From: Mesorhizobium sp.
Lineage (GTDB): Bacteria; Pseudomonadota; Alphaproteobacteria; Rhizobiales; Rhizobiaceae
Assembly (NCBI GenBank): GCA_004020365.1
Contig: SAQR01000003.1
Coordinates: 62,001 to 126,000 of the forward strand
Direction of reading: 5' to 3'
DNA length: 64,000 nucleotides
Positions 36,693 through 45,307 of the stretch are shown here, in pieces. A program made the translations under genes and the position numbers. The notes under the pieces were generated by a model. The model had not been told where the DNA came from, searched no databases, and worked only from the letters and a program-made list of their open reading frames with translations. Position 1 is the stretch's first letter, and every line of letters starts with the position of its first letter.

Positions 36693-38035
36693 TGACCTAC
36701 GATAAAATACTCGACGCGATCGGGACGATCCTGCGCGACAAGCTCGACAACCAGCACATGGATGCCTTCGCGCCGCAAGCCAGGCTGAACGAGGATTTGT
36801 ATCTCGATTCCGTGCTCATTCTCGAGATCATGCTGGCGCTTGAACTCGACCACGGTGTCGCGCTTCCCGAGGAGGTGATCAGTCGTCAGGATCTGTACAC
36901 CGTGGACGACCTGGCGCGGCTGTTCGTCAACGCCTCGGAACCGAGTGGAACACAGGTAAAGCCGGCTAAGGAACTTGTTCTCGCTCGCGCCGAAAGAGAG
37001 GCGGTTGAGCGGATCGGCGTGCATGGCGAGGACTTCGTCGACATCAAGGTCCATTGCTTCGTCAGCAATGTCTGCCACGCGGTGAAGCAAAGGCAGCTTG
37101 ATCATCGACCATTCTTCTTCGGCGTCTGGGATGCGGGTTTCGCCGTCGATGAAAGCTGGCGGCTGGCGTATCACGCGCCTGAAATCAACCACGACTTCTT
37201 CCGCGATTGGTTCCAGCGCCTGTACGGCGCCAAGGTCCGCCAATGGTATCGGCCGGACGCCGCCAAGGTAGAGAACCTGGCGACGATGCTGGAGCTTCTG
37301 GAGCGCAAGAAGCAGAGCGAGTACCTGATGGTCATGCTCGATCTCTTCCACCTGCCGGAGCGCGAGAACAAGTTCAACCAGAATCCGTTCCCGCACTATC
37401 TGATGCTGGAACACACCGACGATCCGGCGGTTTGGATGGTCCTCGACCCGGATTTCCGCTGGGAAGGCCGTATCGAGAAGCAGAAAGTCATCAACGCGAT
37501 CATGCAGCCGACCGTTGCCGGCGGTTTCATTTTCGACGCTGCCGACATCAGGAAACCGTCCGCCGTCGATCTGCGCGACTATTTCCTTGCCTGTTTCCAT
37601 GAAGACGACAATCTGCTGACGCGCGCCACGCGCGAAGTCGTTCGGGCGCATTTGGACGGCCGCGACGGCGTGAAACTGCCCGCGTTGTCGATGGCGCTGC
37701 GCGAGCTGCCGGTCATCTCGATCCGCAAATACGCGCTGGAGCACGGCTTCGCCTTTTTCTGGCGATCGCTGCAGCTTTCCAACGCCGGGTTCGACACGAT
37801 CTGCGACGACATCGAATCTCTGATCCAGGAATTCAAGGCGCTTCACTACGCCATCATGAAGCTCAGCCAGACAGGCGACGAAGCCCTGGCGGCGCGGGTG
37901 TTTGAAAAACTCGATGTGCTGGACGCGAAGGAGCGCTCGCTGAAGCGCCGCCTTGCTCAAACCTATCGGCTGTGGTGCGACACGCGCGGCCTCCTGCACG
38001 CGCCGCGCCACGATATCGAGGACGCCGTCGCATGA
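36692..38035 (+). CDS. asbDE: Fused aryl carrier protein and AsbE (AsbD-AsbE)
   Basis: 447-residue fusion. Residues 1-90 are an acyl carrier domain (AsbD-like), with Ser40 in LYLDSVLILEIML as the 4'-phosphopantetheine site. Residues about 105-430 match AsbE/DUF6005, which transfers the aroyl group to the polyamine: FVSNVCHAVKQRQ, FFGVWDAGF, VMLDLFHLPERENKFNQNPF and VWMVLDPDFRWEG stand out. In Bacillus these are two genes. No stop or internal start separates the parts here. GGAGG precedes the ATG, which overlaps the asbC stop by 1 nt. Confidence 0.88.
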   Translation: MTYDKILDAIGTILRDKLDNQHMDAFAPQARLNEDLYLDSVLILEIMLALELDHGVALPEEVISRQDLYTVDDLARLFVNASEPSGTQVKPAKELVLARAEREAVERIGVHGEDFVDIKVHCFVSNVCHAVKQRQLDHRPFFFGVWDAGFAVDESWRLAYHAPEINHDFFRDWFQRLYGAKVRQWYRPDAAKVENLATMLELLERKKQSEYLMVMLDLFHLPERENKFNQNPFPHYLMLEHTDDPAVWMVLDPDFRWEGRIEKQKVINAIMQPTVAGGFIFDAADIRKPSAVDLRDYFLACFHEDDNLLTRATREVVRAHLDGRDGVKLPALSMALRELPVISIRKYALEHGFAFFWRSLQLSNAGFDTICDDIESLIQEFKALHYAIMKLSQTGDEALAARVFEKLDVLDAKERSLKRRLAQTYRLWCDTRGLLHAPRHDIEDAVA

Positions 38036-38877
38036 GGCTGTCGCTCTGCACGATCACCTTCCGCCATCACCTGCTGTCGCTGGAGGACATCGCGCGATGG
38101 GCGGCGGCGAACGATTTCCATGGCATCGAGCTGTGGGGCGCACACGCGCGCAACATGCAGCATATGACCGACCGCAACGCCGAATGGATGGCGGCATTCG
38201 GCCTTTCGGTGCCGATGCTCAGCGATTATCTGCCGCTCGATGAGGATCTGGCGTCGCTGCGCCACGCCACGTCGAACCTCTGCCGTCTGGCCGGCCGCTG
38301 GGGCGCCCGCAAGGTGCGCACGTTCGCCGGCAAGTCGGCAAGCAGCGACACCTCGCCCGAAGCGCGCTGGCGACTGTCGGCGCGGCTCAAGGACGCCTGC
38401 ATGATGGCGCAGGACCAGGGCTGCGAGATCCTGGTGGAGACACATCCGGGGACGCTTGCCGACACGCTGTCGTCGACGCAGCGCCTGCTTGAGGAGGTCG
38501 ACCATCCGGCGCTGGGTATCAATTTCGACACCTTACACGTCTGGGAAGGCGGCGCCGATCCGGTCGCCGCGCATCGCGCCCTGTTGCCGCATATCCGGCA
38601 CTATCATCTGAAGAATGTCCGCTCGCGCGCCGACCTCGCCGTCTTTGAGCCGGCAAACGTCTATGCCGCGGCCGGAAAGCGGACGGGCATGACCGCGCTT
38701 TTCGATGGCGCGGTGGACTATCTGCAATTCCTCGACGAATTGTTCGAGCGCGAGGCGGTGGATGCCTCGCTGGAATGGTTCGGCGGCGACTGCTTCAACA
38801 TCCTCGCCAACGATGCCCGCAACATGCGTCTGCTGCGGGCGGACCGCGAAGCACCGATCCGCGCCGGCGTGGCGTGA
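38032..38877 (+). CDS. asbF: 3-Dehydroshikimate dehydratase AsbF
   Basis: 281-residue TIM-barrel dehydratase converting 3-dehydroshikimate to 3,4-dihydroxybenzoate, the petrobactin catechol. The N-terminus LSLCTITFRHHLLSLEDI and GIELWGAHARN are diagnostic of AsbF. Metal ligands expected in the family are present: Glu136 (ILVETHPGT), Asp166 (INFDTLHVWEG), His192 (HYHLKN) and Glu248 (SLEWFGGD). The ATG overlaps the asbDE stop (ATGA). Presence of this gene is what identifies the operon as 3,4-catecholate rather than 2,3-catecholate. Confidence 0.92.
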   Translation: MRLSLCTITFRHHLLSLEDIARWAAANDFHGIELWGAHARNMQHMTDRNAEWMAAFGLSVPMLSDYLPLDEDLASLRHATSNLCRLAGRWGARKVRTFAGKSASSDTSPEARWRLSARLKDACMMAQDQGCEILVETHPGTLADTLSSTQRLLEEVDHPALGINFDTLHVWEGGADPVAAHRALLPHIRHYHLKNVRSRADLAVFEPANVYAAAGKRTGMTALFDGAVDYLQFLDELFEREAVDASLEWFGGDCFNILANDARNMRLLRADREAPIRAGVA

Positions 38878-38881
38878 GCGC

Positions 38882-38925
38882 CTACAGCGACACGCGTCCT
38901 TATGGACGCGCAAAGGGCGCTGTAG
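38882..38925 (+). repeat. Palindromic repeat / probable terminator after asbF
   Basis: Outer arms CTACAGCG and CGCTGTAG enclose CGCGTCC-TTAT-GGACGCG. It lies between the convergent ends of asbF and the TonB receptor gene and could end transcription from asbF. The inverted version of the same element recurs at 63767-63804, so it is a mobile or dispersed palindrome rather than a unique terminator. Confidence 0.6.
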
Positions 38926-39020
38926 CACCTTGATGTGGCGCATGTTCCTTTCCGAAGGCGCCAACGCAGACACGTTTCCAGCCGGCTCGGGCGATTGCCC
39001 AGGCCGCGTTTTGCCATGGA

Positions 39021-41108
39021 TCAGAACCGCGCCGTCGCGCTTAGCCGGAAAGAGCGGCCGGGGTCGTAGTGCGGCGCCACACCTACGAAATCCTGCCCGT
39101 AGGCAGCACGGTCGGTGTAGGCCTCGTCAAAAATGTTGAGCGCGTCGGCGCGCAGCGTGAAGTTCGGCTTCGAAGGCGGCGTCCACTCGACGTAGGCATT
39201 CACTACCTCGTAACCGGGCAGTTCCTTCTTCTCGCTTGCCGGATCGGTTGGATGCCGCACCAGGGTCCTGTCGGTTTTCAAGGCGATTTCGATGTCGCCA
39301 CCGACTTTGACGCCCCAATCGTCGAATGAGTAGCCGGCGCCGATCATCACGATCTGGCCGAGAGGCGTCGTCAAATAGCGGCCGATCTCCGTATCGGCCG
39401 GCTTACCGTCGACGTCGGCATTGATATCGGCGTATTTCACACTGACGAAGCCGGCGTCCCAGTCGTAGCGGCCGCCGATTTCCCAGCCCTTGGAAACGAG
39501 ATCGAGCGTTCGGATCGATGTCACCTCCGGGACCGGCGCGCCACGTCCGAACACCGGCAGGCGCGCGTCGTTGATGTCGGTGCGAAACACGTTCGCCTCG
39601 AAGGTGAAGCCGTTGTAGCGCGCCTCCAGACCGGCCGTATAGTTGTTTGAGGTCACCGGCTCCGGGCCGTCGCCATAGGTCCAGGCGGGGTTCTGCAGGT
39701 AGTTTTCCGCCAGCGGAACGCCGCCCCAGACATGCGAGGTCCCGGCCTTTACCGTCAGGAACTCCGGCATAAAGTCATACTCGCCCGAAATGTTGCCGCT
39801 GATACCGGCGTTGTTCCAGTCCGAGTCGTCTACGCCGGTGAACCATTGGTGATCGGCGCGCCCGCCGAAGGAAATCCTGGTGCGGTCGAAGGGCTCCAGG
39901 CGCGCCTGGGCATAGGCGCCGATGTTGGTGGCGCGCTCGTCCGTAAAGTACGGCGCCGTCGGGTTGAGATAATCCAGGTCGGCCTTGTCGTTGTAGAAAT
40001 CGAAGCCGGCAGTGACGCTGCCGATGTCGAGCGCGAAGCGGTTCTCCACCTTGCCGTTGACGCTGCTGGTCGCGCCGTCGGTCGGCGACACGATATTGGC
40101 GTCGGTGCGGTCCGTTTCCAGCGTCCCGATCTGGGTACGGCTGTAAGCGAGTACGATCTTGGGGTCCCACCACCCTTCCGGCGACGTATCCGTATAGGTA
40201 AAGACCGTGTTCTGGCGTCGCAGATCATAGTTCCGGAGTTCAGGCTCGGCGCCTCGGTCGATATAGACGTTGGCGCGATAGGGGCGCAGCGCGTCGTCGC
40301 GGACCTGCTCGTGGCTGAGTTCGAATCGATGGCCCTCGACGCTCTCGTAGGCGATCTTGGCTAACCCGCTGATCAGATCGGTGCCGGTCCCCGGCATCTC
40401 CTGGCCGTTACCGGCGGTGAAGTTGTCGCCACGGCCGTAATTGATATAGCCGAGATACTCGAAGCCGTCCTGCTGGCCGAAGCCGCTCACCCCGGTGGTG
40501 AACGTCTCGCTGTTGGTGTCCCATAAGCCGGTGACGAAACCGCCAGAATTGCTGCCGGGTTCGAGCAGATCGACCGCATCCTTGGTCTCGAATCCAAGCG
40601 AGCCCGCGAGCGCGCCCGGACCGGCGTCGGCCGGCGCGACGCCTGCTTGCACCGACGCGGCCTTTAGAAGTGCCGGGTCGAGTAGATAGGTGCCGTTGTG
40701 GTGGAACACCTTGTTGTTCTGTCGCGACCCGTCGACGGTCACGGCCAGATTGTTCTCATCGACGCCGTTGACGTAGATCTTCTGCGTGCTGGGGATTGCG
40801 CCGCCGACGGCGATTTGCGGCTCACCGGAGAACACCTCCCGCAAATCCTGCGGTTTCTTGCGATCGATCTCCTGCTGGTCGATAGTGATCAGGTTGGCGC
40901 CGGCCGTCGCGTTGGCGCCCGCCCCCACGTCGACGACGAGAATGGTGTCGAGTTGCGTGCCTCCGGCGGGAGCCTGGGCTTCTTCATTTTCTTCGGTGGT
41001 CCCGGCTTCCGTTTCTGGAGCGGGAGCAGACTGCGCCAGCGCTTCGGGACACAAGAAAATGGATATCGCGGTGCTGACGGTCAGCGCTCGCAACAGTTCT
41101 GGCGACAT
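39021..41108 (-). CDS. TonB-dependent siderophore receptor
   Basis: 695-residue outer-membrane receptor. Signal peptide ALTVSTAISIFLCPEALA; TonB-box-like DTILVV near residue 55; plug domain about 75-180 with REVFSGEPQIAVGG, YVNGVDENNLAVTVDG and LAGSLGFETKDA; then a beta barrel ending in RLSATARF with terminal Phe. The plug wording recalls the haem/HmuR branch, but the setting (convergent with asb, next to an importer) argues for ferric petrobactin. It has its own 167-nt upstream region holding an imperfect iron-box match. Confidence 0.88.
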   Translation of the reverse strand: MSPELLRALTVSTAISIFLCPEALAQSAPAPETEAGTTEENEEAQAPAGGTQLDTILVVDVGAGANATAGANLITIDQQEIDRKKPQDLREVFSGEPQIAVGGAIPSTQKIYVNGVDENNLAVTVDGSRQNNKVFHHNGTYLLDPALLKAASVQAGVAPADAGPGALAGSLGFETKDAVDLLEPGSNSGGFVTGLWDTNSETFTTGVSGFGQQDGFEYLGYINYGRGDNFTAGNGQEMPGTGTDLISGLAKIAYESVEGHRFELSHEQVRDDALRPYRANVYIDRGAEPELRNYDLRRQNTVFTYTDTSPEGWWDPKIVLAYSRTQIGTLETDRTDANIVSPTDGATSSVNGKVENRFALDIGSVTAGFDFYNDKADLDYLNPTAPYFTDERATNIGAYAQARLEPFDRTRISFGGRADHQWFTGVDDSDWNNAGISGNISGEYDFMPEFLTVKAGTSHVWGGVPLAENYLQNPAWTYGDGPEPVTSNNYTAGLEARYNGFTFEANVFRTDINDARLPVFGRGAPVPEVTSIRTLDLVSKGWEIGGRYDWDAGFVSVKYADINADVDGKPADTEIGRYLTTPLGQIVMIGAGYSFDDWGVKVGGDIEIALKTDRTLVRHPTDPASEKKELPGYEVVNAYVEWTPPSKPNFTLRADALNIFDEAYTDRAAYGQDFVGVAPHYDPGRSFRLSATARF

Positions 41109-41203
41109 CGGCTAAATCCCCTCGAATACGGTAGCCCCGGGCTGGCGCGAACCGCGCCTGTTGGGACTGCCTTAGCGCATCGGTTGCGCTGCGGCAATAA
41201 ACT

Positions 41204-41218
41204 TGATAATAAAAGTCC
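41204..41218. promoter_or_regulatory. Near-match to RirA IRO box upstream of TonB receptor
   Basis: TGATAATAAAAGTCC follows TGA-N9-TCA with one mismatch at the last base and an AT-rich centre. It is about 95 nt upstream of the receptor start. Plausible but weaker than the perfect box at 11689. Confidence 0.35.
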
Positions 41219-41275
41219 AGTTAAGCAAGCCGTTGTAACTGTTGCGCTCTTCCCGCGCCGCACCGCGAAGCTTAC

Positions 41276-42034
41276 TCAGGCGTGGTGCAGGACGGTCAGC
41301 CGACCGGCGATGTTTTCGACCCGCATCGAGAAGCCAAAAATGCTCTCCAGTATATCCGGCCGGATGATGTCGCCGGTCTCGCCCGATGCGATAACGGCGC
41401 CGCCCTTCATCGCGACGATACGGTCGGCGTACGAGGCTGCATGATTGATGTCGTGCAGCACGATGAGCACCGTCTTGCCGTGCTCGTCGGCGATGCGTCT
41501 CAGCGTCCGCATCAGGTTTCTTGCGTGAAACATGTCAAGGCTGTTCAGCGGCTCGTCGAGGAGGATGTAATCCGTCCCCTGGCAGAAGGTCATGGCGACG
41601 AGGGCGCGCTGCCGTTGCCCGCCTGACAAGGTGTCGATGAAGCGGAGCGCCAGATCGCTGAGATCGAACTGTTCGAGCGACGCCGCGACGATTTCGCGGT
41701 CTTTCGCCGTCAGCCGCCCGCGGTTGTGCGGGAAACGACCGAACCCCACCAGTTCGGCGACGCGCAGGCGGCTTGCGACGCCGGAATCCTGTCGCAGGAT
41801 GGCCATGATCCTGGCCAATTGCCGGCTCGGCGTCGTATCGACCGGCAGCCCGTCGACGGTGATGCGGCCGCTTTGCAGGGGTCGCAGGCGGGCGATCAAC
41901 GACAACAGGCTGGACTTGCCGGCGCCATTCGGTCCGACAAGCGCCGTGACGCCGCCCTTCGCCACGGTCAGGCTGACATTATCCAGAATGCGGCTGCCGC
42001 CAAGAGCCAGGGAGACGCCTGCAATCTCGATCAT
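41276..42034 (-). CDS. Ferric siderophore ABC transporter ATP-binding protein (YclP/CeuD-like)
   Basis: 252-residue ATPase. Walker A GPNGAGKSSLLSL near residue 35, signature [15 protein letters not shown] near 135, Walker B YILLDEPLNSLD near 157 and switch His in IVLHDINHAA. The conserved DEPLNSLD variant is, from memory, typical of the YclP/FatE/CeuD group. The start overlaps the permease stop by 4 nt. It energises uptake of the siderophore made by the facing operon. Confidence 0.92.
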   Translation of the reverse strand: MIEIAGVSLALGGSRILDNVSLTVAKGGVTALVGPNGAGKSSLLSLIARLRPLQSGRITVDGLPVDTTPSRQLARIMAILRQDSGVASRLRVAELVGFGRFPHNRGRLTAKDREIVAASLEQFDLSDLALRFIDTLSGGQRQRALVAMTFCQGTDYILLDEPLNSLDMFHARNLMRTLRRIADEHGKTVLIVLHDINHAASYADRIVAMKGGAVIASGETGDIIRPDILESIFGFSMRVENIAGRLTVLHHA

Positions 42035-43005
42035 CGCCGGCCCCCGGCAAACAGAATGGCGAGGAACACGATGCCGCCGACAAATTCCACGACGATGCCG
42101 AGGCTGCCTTCCCCGCCCAAAACATGCTGGAGGACCGTCTGGCCGCCCACGAGCACGATTATTGCCGTGAGCGCGGCTGCCGGCAGAAGGATGGCGTGCC
42201 GGTTGGTGCCGACGATGCGCTCAGTGAGCGAAACCACCAGCAGCCCCAGAAACGCCATCGGACCAACCAGCGCCGTCGACGCCGACACGAGGGCGGCGAC
42301 AAGAACCAGCAGCCCGGCGGCCGTGCCCCGCCACGCCAAGCCGAGCCCAATGGCTGTGTCGGTGCCCAGCGCGAGCACATCGAGAACATGTCGCGCCCGC
42401 CAGGCGATGGCAACACAAGCCACGGTGATCACGCCGGCCAACAACAGCAGATCGGGTTCGACCGCATTGAAGCTGGCGAAGACCGTACCCTGCAGTACGG
42501 CGAAATCGTTCGGATCCAGCAGCCGCGCCAGCAATGCCGTCAGCGATCGGAACAGCACGCCCAGCACGACGCCGGTCAGCAGCATCAGCGTCAGGTCGAA
42601 ACGCCGGCGCAGCATCGGCAGGAACAGCGCCAGCGCGAAGCCGGTCATTGCCGTGAAATTGCCGAGGAAGTGCAGGCGGGGATCGATGCCGGCAAAGCCG
42701 AAACCACTCAGCGCAAAGACCAGCGCGGTCTGGCAGAAGACGTAAAGCGCATCCAGGCCCATGATCGATGGCGTGATGATGCGGTTGGCGCAAACGGTCT
42801 GGAACACGACGGTCGAGATCGCCACCGCCACGCCGACCAGAACCATCGCCGCCAGCCGCACGGCGCGCAGTTCGACCACGAACGCGAGATTGCCACGCAG
42901 GCCGATGGTCATGAAGGCGACGCCGACCAGCACTGCGACCGCCGCCATCATCGCGAGGCGGCCCTCGTGCCGCAGCAGGCCGCGGTGCATCACGACTTCA
43001 GTCAT
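42031..43005 (-). CDS. Ferric siderophore ABC transporter permease (YclO/CeuC-like)
   Basis: 324-residue FecCD-family permease. It shows RAVRLAAMVLVGVAVAISTVVF, IMGLDALYVFCQTALVF, DLTLMLLTGVVLGVLFRSL and LVGPMAFLGLLVVSLTERI. The form QTVCANRIITPSIMGLD is characteristic of the YclO/FatC half. The ATG at 43005 overlaps the end of the other permease by 8 nt; a frame extending to 43302 lies inside that gene and is rejected. Confidence 0.92.
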   Translation of the reverse strand: MTEVVMHRGLLRHEGRLAMMAAVAVLVGVAFMTIGLRGNLAFVVELRAVRLAAMVLVGVAVAISTVVFQTVCANRIITPSIMGLDALYVFCQTALVFALSGFGFAGIDPRLHFLGNFTAMTGFALALFLPMLRRRFDLTLMLLTGVVLGVLFRSLTALLARLLDPNDFAVLQGTVFASFNAVEPDLLLLAGVITVACVAIAWRARHVLDVLALGTDTAIGLGLAWRGTAAGLLVLVAALVSASTALVGPMAFLGLLVVSLTERIVGTNRHAILLPAAALTAIIVLVGGQTVLQHVLGGEGSLGIVVEFVGGIVFLAILFAGGRR

Positions 43006-43978
43006 TGCTGTTTCGGCCAAGCAGCAAGACGAGGAACAGCACCGCCCCGACGACGCCGAGGATCGTGCCGACCGGAACCTCGTAGGGGAAACGGATGAGC
43101 CTGCCCAAAATGTCGCAGGCAAGCACCAGCGCCGCGCCACCGCCGGCGACCCATGGCAAGGTGTGGCGCAGGTTCTCGCCGGCGAAGCGCGACACGATGT
43201 TGGGCGCGACAAGGCCGACGAACGGGATCGTTCCGACGACGACCACTGCCAGCGCGGTGATGGCCGAGACGATGACCAGGCCGAGCCGAAGCATGCCGGC
43301 ATAGTTCAGGCCGAGCCCGATGCTGACGTCCCTGCCCAGCGAAAGCATCGTCAGGCGATCGGCCGTCCACCAGGCCAATACGACGAGTGCGCCCGCAACC
43401 CACAACAGTTCATAGCGCCCGCGCAGGATGCCGGAAAACTCGCCGGTCATCCACACTTCGAGATACTGCAGAAGGTCGAGTTGCCATGCGGCAAAGGTCG
43501 CGACAGCGCCAATGACACCGCCATAGACCAATCCGAAAAGCGGAACGAGAAAAGGTTGTGTTGGCGGCAACCTATGCGCGAGCATCAGGAAAACGGATGT
43601 CCCGGCGAGAGCGGTCACCACCGCGCCGGCTGCTTTCCAGCCAAGCGATGCATCGGGCCAGACCAGCGTCACCACCAGTATGCCGAGTGCCGCGGATTGC
43701 GCGGTTCCCGCCGTCGAAGGCTCGACGAAACGGTTGCGGGCAAGCGTCTGCATCACAAGCCCTGCGATGGCCAGGGCGCTGCCGGCCAGAAGTGCCGCCA
43801 ACGTCCTTGGCAAGCGGCTGATCATGATCAGCCGCAAGGCTTCCGGATCGGAGGCCAGACTGCCTATTGCAAGCTCGCCGACGCCGACGAACAGACTGGC
43901 CAGAAACAGCGCCAGCAGGGTTGCGGCGCCGATTACCTGATAGGCGAAGCCTTGCGAGCCAAGCGATCCGGCGGTCAT
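42998..43978 (-). CDS. Ferric siderophore ABC transporter permease (YclN/CeuB-like)
   Basis: 326-residue FecCD-family permease forming a heterodimer with the next gene. ISRLPRTLAALLAGSALAIAG, MQTLARNRFVEPSTAGT, and TIPFVGLVAPNIVSRFAGEN are family motifs. The EPSTAGT segment matches the YclN/FatD half. The start overlaps the binding-protein stop by 4 nt. Two separate permeases with this motif pairing occur in the petrobactin importer YclNOPQ, supporting the assignment. Confidence 0.92.
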   Translation of the reverse strand: MTAGSLGSQGFAYQVIGAATLLALFLASLFVGVGELAIGSLASDPEALRLIMISRLPRTLAALLAGSALAIAGLVMQTLARNRFVEPSTAGTAQSAALGILVVTLVWPDASLGWKAAGAVVTALAGTSVFLMLAHRLPPTQPFLVPLFGLVYGGVIGAVATFAAWQLDLLQYLEVWMTGEFSGILRGRYELLWVAGALVVLAWWTADRLTMLSLGRDVSIGLGLNYAGMLRLGLVIVSAITALAVVVVGTIPFVGLVAPNIVSRFAGENLRHTLPWVAGGGAALVLACDILGRLIRFPYEVPVGTILGVVGAVLFLVLLLGRNSND

Positions 43979-44892
43979 TGGGTCCGCGAGAAAGCGTCGC
44001 GAATGGTCTTAAGCACGCGCTTCGTCGACTGGACGCCGCCTGCAGCGATGTAGAAATCGGCAGCCGGCATGTAGACCACCTGCCCTTTCTTCCAGGCCGT
44101 AGTTTCGGCCACCAGTTCATTGTCGAGCGTCGCCCTGGCATTCTCTTCCCCCGAACCGATCGCCGCGGCGCGATCGAGCACGATGAGCCAGTCCGGATTG
44201 GCGTCGCAAAGGAACTCGAAGGAGATCGCTTCGCCGTGGGTGGCGGCCTCGATATCCTCGACCGCCGGCGTGAGCTCGAGCGCCGAATGCAGCCAACCAA
44301 AGCGCGACTCCTTGCCGTAGGCGGTCACCTTGGGGCCGCTGGTCATCAGGATCAGTGCCGTGCCCTTGCCCTTGACGGCGGCACGTGTCGACGAAAGCGC
44401 CTCATCGAGTTCCGAAGCAAGCGCCGCTGCCTCGGCCGGCTTGCCGACGAGAGCGCCGTAGGCCATCAGGCGCTGCTTCGCCTGCGCGAACAGATCATCG
44501 CCATTCATCGTCATATCGATGCTCTGCGCAATCCGGCTGGTCGCCACCAGTTGCGGCGAGGAGCGCCCGCCGACAATGATCAGGTCCGGCGCCAGCGCGC
44601 TCAGTGCCTCCAGATCGGGCTCGAAGATGGTGCCGACGATTTCCGCGCCGTCCCTCAACTCGGCGAGCTCGGGCACATAGAGCTTATCGGGCAGGCCGGC
44701 GATCTTCACTCCCAGGCTGTTCAATGTATCGAGTGCCGCAATATCGAACACCGCGAGCGTTTGCGGCGTTTTGCCGACCGTCACCGGGCCTTTCGCGGTT
44801 TCGATCTCGATTGCCAACGCCTGAACGAGGAAAAGCGCCAATGCCGGCAAGGCCAGGACCGGCTTGAGCCATCTCATCAGCATGCTCCGCAT
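43975..44892 (-). CDS. Ferric siderophore-binding protein (YclQ/CeuE/FatB-like)
   Basis: 305-residue class III binding protein with a signal peptide (LKPVLALPALALFLVQALA) and no lipobox cysteine, so it should be soluble in the periplasm. Family marks are FDIAALDTLNSLGVKIAGLP, LAPDLIIVGGRSS, YGKESRFGWLHSALEL and WLIVLDRAAAIG. YclQ and FatB bind petrobactin in Bacillus, which fits the facing asb genes. It follows the DUF2218 gene by 13 nt. Confidence 0.9.
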   Translation of the reverse strand: MRSMLMRWLKPVLALPALALFLVQALAIEIETAKGPVTVGKTPQTLAVFDIAALDTLNSLGVKIAGLPDKLYVPELAELRDGAEIVGTIFEPDLEALSALAPDLIIVGGRSSPQLVATSRIAQSIDMTMNGDDLFAQAKQRLMAYGALVGKPAEAAALASELDEALSSTRAAVKGKGTALILMTSGPKVTAYGKESRFGWLHSALELTPAVEDIEAATHGEAISFEFLCDANPDWLIVLDRAAAIGSGEENARATLDNELVAETTAWKKGQVVYMPAADFYIAAGGVQSTKRVLKTIRDAFSRTQ

Positions 44893-44905
44893 CGAAAACG
44901 ACGCT

Positions 44906-45190
44906 TCAATCGAGCCAGGCCAGTGGCTGGAGATTTTCGCGGAAGGCGAACCGGACGAGATGCGATTCGATGACCTGCTTGGTCTCGGTCAACGCCCTAG
45001 TGTCGGCCGCTTCCACCACTATGTCCAGCCGTTCGGGACCGGCATTCATGGTAGCCGTGCCGCAGGAGAACCGGCACTGCCCATGCTCATCGCCATAAGC
45101 GACTTCGACCTTGTGCGCGAAATGCTTGCAAAGCTGCTGGAGATATTTGCCCGCATTCGGCGTTTCGCAGCGCGTGGTCGCAGTCAGCAT
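44906..45190 (-). CDS. DUF2218 family protein
   Basis: 94-residue cytoplasmic protein. KYLQQLCKHFAHKVEV, GQCRFSCGTATM and the closing HLVRFAFRENLQPLAWLD are typical of DUF2218. The biochemical role is not known, but such genes recur beside siderophore loci in proteobacteria. It is the first gene of the uptake operon, with the binding-protein gene next. Confidence 0.8.
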   Translation of the reverse strand: MLTATTRCETPNAGKYLQQLCKHFAHKVEVAYGDEHGQCRFSCGTATMNAGPERLDIVVEAADTRALTETKQVIESHLVRFAFRENLQPLAWLD

Positions 45191-45205
45191 GGAGACCTCA
45201 TAATA

Positions 45206-45220
45206 TGATGTTTACACTCC
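45206..45220. promoter_or_regulatory. Near-match to IRO box in the DUF2218/exporter intergenic region
   Basis: TGATGTTTACACTCC fits TGA-N9-TCA with a single final mismatch and lies 16 nt upstream of the DUF2218 start, about 90 nt upstream of the exporter. A single factor here could control uptake and export together. Weak evidence alone. Confidence 0.3.
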
Positions 45221-45307
45221 ACTTATCGTAAGCTATCCGTTCGGACAAGTCGGCGTCGCTGAACAGTCGCCGCAAGAAATGCCTGTAGCGACAGCCCCCG
45301 CATAGCC

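Noticed and set aside
36647-38011. 454-codon minus-strand frame opposite asbDE
   Set aside because: No domain is seen and the plus-strand protein has strong family motifs with coupled start and stop codons; antisense shadow.
42031-43302. 423-residue version of the YclO-like permease
   Set aside because: The extra N-terminus lies inside the neighbouring permease gene and is not membrane-like; the ATG at 43005 gives a standard-length permease.
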